Positions 1-7,724 of a stretch of 12,427 bases of DNA are shown piece by piece. The notes beneath the pieces were generated by a model that saw only the letters and a list, made by a program, of their open reading frames with translations, was not told where the DNA came from and did no database searches. Each line of letters opens with the position of its first letter. The first letter of the stretch is position 1. The translations under genes were made by a program, and so were the position numbers. The DNA is from Hemicentrotus pulcherrimus (lineage: Eukaryota > Echinodermata > Echinoidea > Camarodonta > Strongylocentrotidae): contig BEXV01001192.1 in the NCBI GenBank assembly GCA_003118195.1, positions 1 through 12,427 of the forward strand. The letters run 5' to 3'.

Positions 1-27
1 ATGTAGATGATGATGATGCTGAAGATG
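1..27 (+). CDS. Possible 3' end of an upstream acidic exon (weak)
   Basis: Only the frame starting at base 3 is open here; the other two hit TAG or TGA at once. It reads V-D-D-D-D-A-E-D and then the first base of a codon. Ending the exon at 27, before GTTATG, leaves one base over, which is exactly what the exon at 7725 needs; the joined codon would be GAA (Glu). GTTATG is a poor donor, however. The alternative donor GTACCA at 41 leaves phase 0, which does not fit 7725 directly. The Asp run comes from a (GAT)n-like microsatellite, so an accidental open frame is quite possible. The frame closes at a TGA near base 87 if unspliced. Confidence 0.2.
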
Positions 28-749
28 GTTATGACATCATGGTACCATGCATTTTGATAATTTTTCTTCTTCAAAATTTAGTGTTTTGAAGTGTACTTCT
101 TCTATTATTTTCATTTATTACCAGGGTACTCTTCCTCCCAGGCCACAGGTTAAACTGAAAACTAAAGTCTTTCGCCGCAGATGACGCTGTTGTCGTACGC
201 TGAGTGCCCTGTGAGTTACTATGTTTCATAGTGGCTCTCAATTCACGTATAAAACACGGTAGTCCAGCGAAATCAAAATGCGGAAGTGGATAGACATGCG
301 CATAGTATGGGAATTTACATTGACTGCATTTTGTACACAACAAATGATCAGACAGAACATGACCGACAACACATTCACGGTCGACCATGGACTGCATAAG
401 AACTGTATTTGGCCAAACGGTAGCCAGATAATTATTAGCAGAAGTCTATGCCTAGAATATCTTGGGCTGACCGTCCCTGGTGTCTGAGAACCTTATTTGT
501 CATTGATGAATTCATTTGAGCATTCGATTTCGACGTCGACCGATGTTTTTGAGGAAATAATCTGCTCCAAACGAAGTCAAATCTGGCATGTCCACAATGC
601 TAATGCTATTTTATTGATCTGTTGATTGGTTTGGAAAGACTGGTGGAAGTGCTAAAAATAAATTTGTCACAGCATTATTATGCAGCAGGACATTGATACA
701 TGATATTAAGAGTGGTAACAAGAGGTGAGATCCTTTTCTATTTAATGAT

Positions 750-895
750 ACGTCTCCTACACGTACAACAAGGTCGGTCTAGAAATTTATTAATTATACA
801 ATTAGATCTAGAAAAAAGTAGAATCTAGATGACTAGATCTAGGTCTTGAGACGTCTCCTGTCTACAGTCTAGGTCTCTAGATCTACATGTAGATT
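750..895. repeat. AGATCTAG/TCTAGA-rich block
   Basis: Within about 145 bases there are TCTAGA at 778-783, AGATCTAGA at 804-812, TCTAGAT at 824-830, CTAGATCTAGG at 833-843 and CTCTAGATCT at 875-884. There is also a 10-bp palindrome GAGACGTCTC at 848-857. The word ACGTCTCCT occurs at 750-758 and again at 851-859. This looks like a degenerate, palindrome-rich satellite or the end of a repeat element. The same core recurs singly near 1246, 3092 and 8147. I do not recognise the family. Confidence 0.45.
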
Positions 896-1110
896 AATAT
901 TATTAAAGGAGTGACCCCAAGAGTCAAAAGTGTCTTGAATTGATGCAAAATTCATATCACTGCGAAGGGGAAGCCTAGCTAGCTTACTGATCAAATGCAA
1001 CAACTTCCCTCTTCAAAATATGTTTGGGGCCCGCAGTAATCAACTCTCAAAAATGTTAGTTTTGAGATCCTGATTTTCTGCCTTCACCGATCATTAGTAG
1101 AGCGTCACTA

Positions 1111-1130
1111 TTGTGACGTCACATACGGGA
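1111..1130 (+). repeat. CRE-containing dispersed repeat, copy 1
   Basis: This copy contains the palindrome TGACGTCA (1114-1121), the canonical CREB/ATF site. It matches 1915-1934 at 17 of 20 positions, and all three differences are transitions. That suggests two old copies of one repeat rather than two independent regulatory sites. Confidence 0.35.
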
Positions 1131-1914
1131 CACGGCTAGCTACAAAGCTATCTAGCTGCAGACGTGCGCAGAATACATTTTAAATAGACGTGACTCAACT
1201 ATTTGTAAAATTTGAAGCATAATCTTGAGATCAAAATGACGGCTGTAGATCTAGAGTGTAGACAAGGAAATTGAACTATTGAATATGGACATTGAAATCG
1301 GTGAAGAAAGTGAGGCTTAATTGCAGAATACCCTATATTTGTTAGTCTTCATATAGACTAGTATTAGCCATAGATATACATGTACAGTAGATTGTGATTT
1401 TATTGTTTGTGATAACGGTGATACAGGTATTGAAGATTGTATAATGCAAGTGTTTGTATTCATTTGGTGGATGAAAAGTTGAATTCTACGCTGTTTTGTG
1501 CATCATTGCAACGCTGAACAACAAAAACAATAGCTGAATTCGTAGCTTTTATTGGTGTTGTTGCAAAGTTTGTATGTTATGTTCATGAAGATCCAGACAG
1601 GTTCATATTTAATTTCAGGAAAGTGACAATCTTCTTTGCCTTTTGTTAGCTATAGAAAATTATGCTTCTCAGAAGCAAACCACTGAAGTACTTGCTACTA
1701 AATACTAGGTAGCCTACTGTATTTAAAGTACATGTTCATTGATTTTGAATACGGTATCGATTAAATTTGTTTGATTGAAATGAGGGAATGTAAGATCGAA
1801 CAAGGTTAAATCAAAATTCCCTGCATGGAAACATTCAAAGTAACAGTCATTATCAAAACAGTAAAATACTGCCCCACCTCTGCACTTGACAAGCTCTCCG
1901 AACACTGCTGACAC

Positions 1915-1934
1915 TTGTGGCGTCACGCACGGGA
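1915..1934 (+). repeat. CRE-like dispersed repeat, copy 2
   Basis: This is the second copy of the segment at 1111-1130. Here the core is TGGCGTCA, so the CREB palindrome is broken. Similarity fades on both sides. Confidence 0.35.
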
Positions 1935-2177
1935 CCAAATTAGCATAAACAAACGGTGTCCCTTATTACAATGCATACATTTTCAACGCCTCTTGCATCA
2001 TCTCCTTTTCACTTATTTTTCTTACTCCACCGGCATTATTGTAACTGTTTGAACTGTTGCCTCAATCTGAATTTTGGATATGGTTTCATTTTGATGAAAA
2101 AATATAGCGTTAAAAAAAATATAGTAATCAGTTGTAGCTTCATATGGATCGTAAGAAAGACGCAATTGTACATTGAG

Positions 2178-2205
2178 ATGCATATAAATATATGCATATA
2201 AATAT
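2178..2205 (+). repeat. 14-bp perfect tandem duplication
   Basis: ATGCATATAAATAT occurs twice in a row without a mismatch and runs into a TACATGTA word. The lack of mismatches suggests recent slippage. Confidence 0.8.
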
Positions 2206-3455
2206 ATACATGTACTAATGCATGCTCAGCGTTTCAATCGAGAACAATCACCCTTAATTCTATAATTTTGCAAGCTTTTCAGTTCAAAGTAGGCTGATAT
2301 TTTTTTATTTTTTTTTAACCAATCATTTATCCTTGCCCTGAATGTTTCTAAGCAAAGGGTTATAATTAGTTAAAGGATGTTGTCTGCTTACGCAGAATCG
2401 GTGACGCCATCAAAGCATCGCTAAATTTTCTGGCAAAGTGCTTTAATATATTCCAGATCCGGAGAGGTGATCGTATTTGTGTTTATTTTCTATTGTCTGA
2501 TATGCAGTTGACCTAAAACTTATACGACTGTCATCTGTAAGCTTTCTGGTTTCTACTTTCTAGTAATGCATTACCGGCATACAGTGTATCTATGATTTTC
2601 CTTGAATGTCTACTGTAATTATCTTTAGGCTTACAATGTACATGTACATGTACATATGGATGTCAGTATTTACACATCTACAGTGTATTCTACGTGTACT
2701 CTGTATGGAACCATCTATTTATCCAGAAGTAAACTAAAAATATGTGTAGGGATTTGTTATAAATCTTTAAACCACCCATCTTCTTTCCCTGTGCAATATA
2801 CTACAATTGTCAGGAATAGGAGTAGGTACCGGTTACTGTCCTGGTATATCCAATGTCTAGTGATGTTGATCTTCATCACTGTTTATTCAGAACCAAGTGC
2901 TTTTGGCTGCCTGATCAAACATAGAATCAGACATAAAATCAGAGTTTATTTCGGCTAGCCTGGTTTCCAGGGTGACTGACGTCTGACGTAATCTTTTCTC
3001 TTTTAACATCATATGGTTGTGAGGTACAGTACACTTTTAAAGAAAATGTTGTTTATGTCTAAGGCGAGGTATTAATCTTCAGGGTAAAAATAAGATCTAG
3101 CAGGCATGTATCTTTAATAGTTTTGCTTTGGATTGAGGGCACTTTGAGAAACCAGAAAGTTTTTTGTTTTTTGTTTTTTAAATTACTTACCCCGATACTA
3201 CATACATGTACAATGCACTGTACTGTAAGTGAAAAAGGGAGAAAAGAAAATCATGTTCATCCTTAAAAAAATAGTAAGAATGAGGTACACTGTACATGTA
3301 CTGTACGTCCACCACACACAGACTGCATACATTTCAGAGAAATACAAATGTACACCGTTGCCCATAAAGTTGGAATACCATTTTTCATACCTCTTTCCAT
3401 GAAATGATTGTGACAATATGATTTATATTTCTACTTGTCTAGATATACAACTTGA

Positions 3456-4267
3456 TGTAAACTTCAAAGTAGTATTTCAGATATAAGGCAATGGATGGAA
3501 GTAAATAAGTTAAAATTGAATGATTCAAAGACTGAATTTTTAGTTGCTGCTTCAGCTCACAATCTGCGCAGTCTTCCAAATGTTCAGTTGGATGTTGGTT
3601 GCACACTCATTACCCCTTCAAAAACAATAAGAAACTTGGCATTGTATTTCATTCTTGCATATTTTGTAAACTGTACATGTAGATGTCTCACAATCTTTCT
3701 CACATCTGGTTACATAAAGAATATTGCTAGAATCACAAGGTTTATTGACCAGTCTGCCTGTCATAATGCTGTGAGTTCTTTAGTTCTATCCAGTATTGAT
3801 TATTGTAATGGGCTTCTCTCTACCATTCTCTCAACTAAATTGGATCATGTTAAACGGCTACAAAATTGGGCAGCCTGATTGATATTTCAGGTTTCTAGGG
3901 ACCATCCATCTCGGCCACTCTTGAGCTCACTACACTGGCTTCCTTTGAAACAAAGAATAAATGTTAGAATGCTCTAGTTTGTGTACGAAATACTCAGTAA
4001 TCAAGCTCCACAATATTTTGATACCTTTTTGAATTTATAATTAATATATACACCTACCAGGGCATTGAGGTCAGCCAGTGATACTCTCCGTCTCACATAT
4101 TCAGTTACTCGCACATTAGCCGGTGTTGGGACATTTAGGACATTTACTATATTTCTGTATCTGCTTCAAAATACTGGAATGGTCTACCACTTTTAAGAAT
4201 GAGACAGTCTTCATCAGCTATTACTTTCAGAAAGGCCTTGAAAACACACAATTCTTGCAGTTCGTAG
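3456..4267 (+). pseudogene. Reverse transcriptase C-terminal fragment, inactivated
   Basis: The main frame (codons at 3456, 3459 and so on) carries stops at 3876-3878 (TGA where the family usually has Arg), 3975-3977 (TAG) and 4038-4040 (TAA). Homology continues in the same frame through all three. Around 4147-4151 an apparent 2-base insertion moves it to another frame, in which S-V-S-A-S-K-Y-W-N-G-L-P and the ending are read. The piece at about 3645-3700 matches the family poorly and includes a TACATGTA word read as C-T-C-R, so compensating frameshifts there are likely. The ATG at 3495 is only an internal Met of the ancient ORF. The fragment cannot make a working enzyme; it lies in the same orientation as the host gene. 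Confidence 0.78.
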
Positions 4268-4330
4268 TTGTAAGATTGCTGAATTATTAATCTATTATGC
4301 TTTAAAAAAAGTTTAATAAAGCACTTCATG
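3456..4330 (+). mobile_element. Decayed 5'-truncated non-LTR retrotransposon (L2/CR1-like), 3' part
   Basis: This is a fossil of the C-terminal part of a non-LTR reverse transcriptase ORF plus a short 3' UTR. Family hallmarks read in order: S-D-I-R-Q-W-M with N-K-L-K-L-N-D-S-K-T-E-F-L (3477-3542), R-N-L-A (about 3630), N-I-A-R-I-T-R-F-I, D-Y-C-N-G-L-L, H-V-K-R-L-Q-N-W-A-A, L-H-W-L-P (about 3930), Y-T-P-T-R-A-L-R-S-A-S (from 4047), S-K-Y-W-N-G-L-P and F-R-K-A-L-K-T-H (4151 to about 4255). These are typical of L2, CR1 and Jockey-like elements. The catalytic reverse transcriptase core and any endonuclease are missing, as in a 5'-truncated copy. After the terminal TAG (4265-4267) an AATAAAGCACTTCATG string (4315-4330) may be the original 3' end. 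I see no target-site duplication. Confidence 0.8.
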
Positions 4331-4710
4331 CAGGTACACTGTATTATTGACTGATCCATCTCTCAGGACAACTGTACATGTATTGTACTTGATTGCCCTA
4401 TATGTATGTCAGGCAAGCAAATTGCAAAATATACTCATTATATGAATTTTTTCCCCTGAAAATTGATGTAAAATATATACATGTATATATGCAAGGGTGA
4501 TTTCATGAGTATTAATGGGCCTGCAGCATATCATTTCAGGCAGTCACACAATGATTTATTTACAAGCCTGAGAGCCAGCCATATAGATTTTACTGTAGCC
4601 ACATGTACACTGTACATGTACTTTAAACAATTCAGACAGCAGCAGAACATTCTCCTAATATATGAATTAATCCTCTTCATGGAGCCAACAAAATTAAAAC
4701 GTTCAATGAA
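4331..4710. other. Gene-free spacer between two transposon fossils
   Basis: AT-rich sequence with TACATGTA words near 4374, 4480 and 4610. The open frame 4481-4744 has no recognisable domain and runs into the inverted repeat that starts at 4711, so I do not call it a gene. Confidence 0.5.
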
Positions 4711-4787
4711 AGCCTGTTGTCATCAGCTTGAGTTTGCCAATTAACCCACTATTTTCAGACTCAGGATATTATCCCGAAGCTCGAAAT
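4711..4787 (+). repeat. Left terminal inverted repeat
   Basis: Pairs with 4983-5050. The outer 30 bases are the best conserved. It lacks the six extra bases, including a TACATGTA word, that the right arm carries after CCAA. Confidence 0.6.
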
Positions 4788-4982
4788 TGCGACTTCACCA
4801 GACCAATACGTTATCTCAAACAACATGTACATGTAGCTCGGACGGGCGAAAGTTAGCCCGCTAATCCCCAATTAGCAGGATATTTTAGAAATATGACTTA
4901 GATTTCTTAGGATATTTTCTTGACCAACTATCCCGCTAATTGCAACTGCGGGGCTGATGAGGATGCAAATTAAGTGGTTAAT

Positions 4983-5050
4983 TTGCGATCGGGATAAATA
5001 AAATAGCGGGTTACATGTATTTGGCAAACTCTAGCTGATGAAGACAGGCC
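4983..5050 (-). repeat. Right terminal inverted repeat
   Basis: Reverse complement of 4711-4787, allowing a 6-base insertion here (TACATGTA at about 5012-5019) and a ~9-base gap next to CTATTTT. Confidence 0.6.
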
Positions 5051-5270
5051 TTACCAAAATCTCAGTCTCACTAATGGGGGTAAGTCCCACTTGTGGAGAA
5101 GCTGAAAAATTAAATCATAGCAAGGGTTATACTGAAGGATTTATTGATTTAATCCTATTACTGTAACCGACTATTGATCCTGAAGAAGCCGGGTAGCAGT
5201 TCTATAGACTACACATGTATGCAAAGTGGTACTTGCTGAATTTAATTAGTACCGGTCCTAAATGAACATG

Positions 5271-5330
5271 TGTATTTGCAAACCATTTAAGGCCATTAAA
5301 GGGGCAATAACCAAAATGAGTCCAAAATAC
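5271..5330 (+). repeat. Dispersed repeat, copy 1
   Basis: Starts TGTATTTGCAAACCAT and ends with ACCAAAATGAGTCCAAAAT. The same start and end are found at 5836-5888, with a shorter middle. I do not recognise the family. Confidence 0.6.
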
Positions 5331-5353
5331 AATTTTTTGTAATGTAATCAAAT

Positions 5354-5495
5354 TTACGAATAATTGTATTTCAATAGTTAGAATGCAAATTGCATAAATT
5401 AATATGCCTTGTCCTACATAAAAACACCTACATGTACATGTAATGTATTATGTATGCAATTCGTATTTTGACTATTGAAGTGCAATTATTTGTAA
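5354..5495 (+). repeat. Long imperfect inverted repeat (42-bp arms, 58-base loop)
   Basis: Arm 5354-5395 and the reverse complement of 5454-5495 agree at 35 of 42 positions with no gap. All seven mismatches are transitions. In a plus-strand RNA six of them would form G-U pairs and only one an A-C mismatch, so the transcript could fold into a nearly continuous stem. After a ~44-base interruption in the right arm, pairing resumes between 5332-5349 and about 5545-5561 (GATTAC and TTACAAAAA words). It could be the palindromic core of an old foldback element. Confidence 0.75.
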
Positions 5496-5604
5496 CAGCT
5501 AGTGAATGAAATCATTTGTAACGAGGCACTTTACACAGATTTGTGATTACTTTACAAAAATGGCCTATTAGTATCAGCCGTATACATACATGTGTGCGCA
5601 GTTC

Positions 5605-5789
5605 TATCGTGATAATAACAAACTAAAAGGAAATATCACGATATGCATCGGGGATTTAGCGAGTTGATGAAGTTAAGGAAAAAAAATCATGATAGAGATA
5701 AATACAAATCACGATGTTTCTCCCGATAAAAACACGATAAAACCCGCCTAGAATCACGCTAACGTCCTATCGTGTTTCACGATCACGCA
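5605..5789. repeat. Cluster of CACGAT/ATCGTG motifs with two hairpins
   Basis: ATCGTG lies at 5606-5611 and 5769-5774; CACGAT at 5637-5642, 5710-5715, 5733-5738 and 5778-5783. Near-matches lie at 5688-5693, 5755-5760 and 5784-5789. TATCGTGATA (5605-5614) and TATCACGATA (5634-5643) form a perfect 10-bp inverted pair. ATCGTG-TTT-CACGAT (5769-5783) is a tight hairpin. The motif is almost confined to this block. It may be the inside of a DNA transposon or a cluster of protein-binding sites. Confidence 0.55.
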
Positions 5790-5835
5790 TGCCCAATAAC
5801 TTCTGGGCGGCATTGTACATGTACATGTTTGTACC

Positions 5836-5888
5836 TGTATTTGCAGACCATGGATGTGGTAATGAACCAAAATGAGTCCAAAATTATT
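5836..5888 (+). repeat. Dispersed repeat, copy 2
   Basis: Second copy of the segment at 5271-5330, in the same orientation, sharing TGTATTTGCA.ACCAT and ACCAAAATGAGTCCAAAAT. The two copies enclose the 42-bp hairpin and the CACGAT cluster. Confidence 0.6.
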
Positions 5889-5953
5889 TAGGGACACTAA
5901 AAGAGCAGAATGTCATGGAAATGATCTTCACAAAAGTTATAAATTGGATATTG

Positions 5954-6020
5954 AATAATAATAATAATAATAATAGTGGGTTCTTGTATAGCGCTCATGT
6001 CATAGCGCTACATGTTCAAA
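5954..6020 (-). mobile_element. 3' tail of a non-LTR retrotransposon, (ATT)7 end
   Basis: On the minus strand this reads TAGCGCTATGACATG, then AGCGCTATACAAGAACCC and a run of seven ATT units (plus strand (AAT)7 at 5954-5974). The AGCGCTATA-CAAG-ACCC plus ATT-repeat ending is the usual 3' end of L2/CR1-type elements in aquatic animals. The inward limit, beyond about 6020, is unclear and could extend to about 6080. No coding sequence of the element remains nearby. Confidence 0.6.
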
Positions 6021-6989
6021 CATTTTGTCCCTTCAAAATATTTAACAGGTGTTTGGTTCACAATATATACAATGTATACAATGCAAAGTCCTCTTGTTTA
6101 TGCATTTCCTGACTGCCCACTATCATGTGCACATTAGTGTACCTTTGTGCATAAATATAGATTGCTAAATAAATCAGGAGACTCTCTTCTTTTAAAGGTC
6201 CAAAAATAAACCACAAAAAGTGAGTTTGTTACAGAAATGATCAGACTTGCGCTGTGTTCGGTTTCAAGTTTCATAGTCTCTGGCACTATAAACCAAGCAG
6301 TTGCTTGCTTTCATCACTAACCTCTGTGTCCTGTACAATTATGACTCATCATATTCCATTTCTGATTTCTGAAAATAACATTGAAAGAATGAAGTGTTTA
6401 CATACATTGTATTACACATACATGTACACTAGCTACCGTGGCATTTTGCAATTTGTTGACTTTATAAAAGACAAAAGATGAGGTGCTTTCCCTAATACCA
6501 ATTCACCATGTACTGTAGGCTCAGGAATTTTCATATTGAAGATCAGTATTAAGAAAAAATGTGACCAATATTGTAACTAACTGTATACTAATAAATGAAT
6601 TATTTTTTGTTCACTTGATAATGATGAAATATGAGTTTATATGCATGTAGATGTACACTATCATATGAACTACAGTGTATATCATTGTCTATCATTTTGA
6701 TGTACATGTACATGTAGAAATAAAACATTACCGGGTACTGAACATTTTGCAAATTTCTGTATATAATGTCAAAATGTTTCTTTTTACATTCATGTATTCA
6801 TGTGTTAATGCATACATTCTTGTAGTGTTAATGCTTTTTAAGGATAATGTTGTATGAAGTGGGTTTTAAACTGCATGTACAGTACAATGTGCAGTTATAC
6901 TGTGAATATGTAGAGTAGAAATCAAATAAAGCACTTTGAAGACTAAACAAAAGAAAGGAAAACAGAAATCTAATGGGTTTAATTTGTGC

Positions 6990-7250
6990 ATTCTCACATT
7001 TTTCCGGCCTAAATCAAGGTCACTTTGCAAAGCAACGAGCACTGAGCCAAGATCTTTATTGGATTTCCAAGGCGGGGAAATTCAAGTCTGCGTCAGCGTA
7101 TTAAAAATTGATTAGAGGTGTTTTGGGGTAACCCTGTCAATCTGGTGGCCTACCAATTTAATTTGCCATTTTCCACCCTTCTTGCCATTTGAGTTGAATG
7201 GAAGATTAATTGAGAAATCAATAGCACGAAGCACTTTGGAAGTAGTCTTC
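6990..7250. promoter_or_regulatory. Candidate non-coding regulatory block (speculative)
   Basis: This stretch is free of the repeat words seen elsewhere. It has closely spaced homeodomain-type words: TTTATTGG (7055-7062), ATTGATTAG (7107-7115), CCAATTTAATTTGCC (7153-7167) and GATTAATTG (7204-7212). An AGGTCA-type nuclear-receptor half-site lies near 7017. Such words are common by chance in AT-rich DNA, so only conservation would decide. Confidence 0.2.
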
Positions 7251-7500
7251 TCTATATTATGTAGGTACTGTTGTTCAAGTTTGGTTCAAGGGAGGCTTCG
7301 CTCTACAGAACAGTGCCCCTGTTCTCAAGTTTTTATTTGAAATCATCTTTTTTAAAGAAAAGAAGTTAACCCTAGGATATAGGGTACCATTGGGCATGAG
7401 AACAAGAGTTAATTTGCACTTTCCTTTTTATATTACATGAATTTACTGCAGCAGTTATGCAATCATATTATGTAGTATCATGAGATACCAGTAGTGCTAC

Positions 7501-7542
7501 TTTTCTTTTTTTCTTTTTTTTTTTGGGGTGGGGGCGGGCGGG
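7501..7542 (+). repeat. Poly-T tract followed by a G-quadruplex motif
   Basis: A nearly pure T run (7501-7524) passes straight into GGGG-T-GGGGG-C-GGG-C-GGG (7525-7542): four G-runs with one-base loops, a textbook quadruplex motif on the coding strand. It lies 182 bases before the acceptor of the exon at 7725. Confidence 0.8.
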
Positions 7543-7724
7543 AATGCTCAAGAGTATAGTTTTAAATATTTGTGTTGTAAATTATATTTTAAAAAGAAAG
7601 TAAAGGATAGATGTTGCATGTTTTGCAAGGGCCTCCTCATTATCTGTGTGGGGTGACTTGTAAGCCTACCCCTCTTTGCCTCCTCCTAAAAAGACAATAA
7701 ATGTGAGTATTTGTTTCTTTTTAG

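Larger units (their letters stand above)
28..3455. other. Gene-free AT-rich stretch, probably intron
   Basis: No reading frame here has a credible domain or coding look. The open frames at 71-397 (minus), 278-487, 1723-1938 (minus), 1956-2201, 2656-2958 and 3198-3416 (minus) are short, rich in Cys, Tyr and Ile from AT-rich DNA, and lack recognisable motifs. The stretch holds an AGATCTAG-rich block (750-895), a repeated CRE-like segment (1111-1130 and 1915-1934), a 14-bp tandem duplication (2178-2205), poly-T tracts near 2300 and 3160-3180, and several TACATGTA words, including an overlapping pair near 2640. Confidence 0.6.
4711..5050. mobile_element. MITE-like element with ~70-bp imperfect terminal inverted repeats
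   Basis: The first 30 bases (4711-4740) match the reverse complement of 5021-5050 at 26 positions, including CATCAGCT and AGTTTGCCAA blocks. Similarity continues inward: TAACCCACTATTTT (left) pairs with TAACCCGCTATTTT on the complement of 5000-5013, and TATCCCGA follows on both sides (4770-4777 and complement of 4989-4996). The interior (~200 bp) has no coding capacity and several palindromes: GCTAAT/ATTAGC at 4860-4876 and a perfect 9-bp stem GCAAATTAA/TTAATTTGC at 4965-4986. CCCGCTAAT occurs at 4857-4865 and 4932-4940. These are the marks of a short non-autonomous DNA transposon. I found no clear target-site duplication, so the outer ends are approximate and the superfamily is unknown. Confidence 0.65.
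6081..7724. other. Probable intron upstream of the exon at 7725
   Basis: The frames 6254-6481 and 6675-6857 show no recognisable protein. The segment has an AATAAAGCACTTTGAAG string at 6925-6941 resembling the end of the retrotransposon fossil at 4315, an inverted pair AGAACAG/CTGTTCT (7307-7325), a repeat-poor block at about 6990-7250 and the poly-T/G-run tract at 7501-7542. TACATGTA is absent from about 6715 through the exon. Confidence 0.5.

Noticed and set aside
181..210. Possible 30-nt microexon between a CGCCGCAG acceptor and a perfect GTGAGT donor
   Set aside because: Both splice signals look good, but the only open phase is 0-0, which does not supply the phase needed by the exon at 7725. 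Such short matches occur by chance.
71..397. Open frame of 108 codons on the minus strand
   Set aside because: No domain, no splice or promoter context and overlap with another open frame on the plus strand. It does not look like a gene.
278..487. Open frame of 69 codons on the plus strand
   Set aside because: No recognisable motif. Length is within chance expectation for a 12-kb window.
4147..4359. Minus-strand open frame of 70 codons
   Set aside because: It is the antisense of the retrotransposon fossil.
4481..4744. Open frame of 87 codons
   Set aside because: Contains TACATGTA repeat words and runs into the inverted-repeat element; no domain seen.
7307..7325. AGAACAG/CTGTTCT inverted pair resembling a steroid-receptor element
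   Set aside because: The spacing between the AGAACA and TGTTCT half-sites is 7 bases, not the canonical 3, so a receptor element is not supported.
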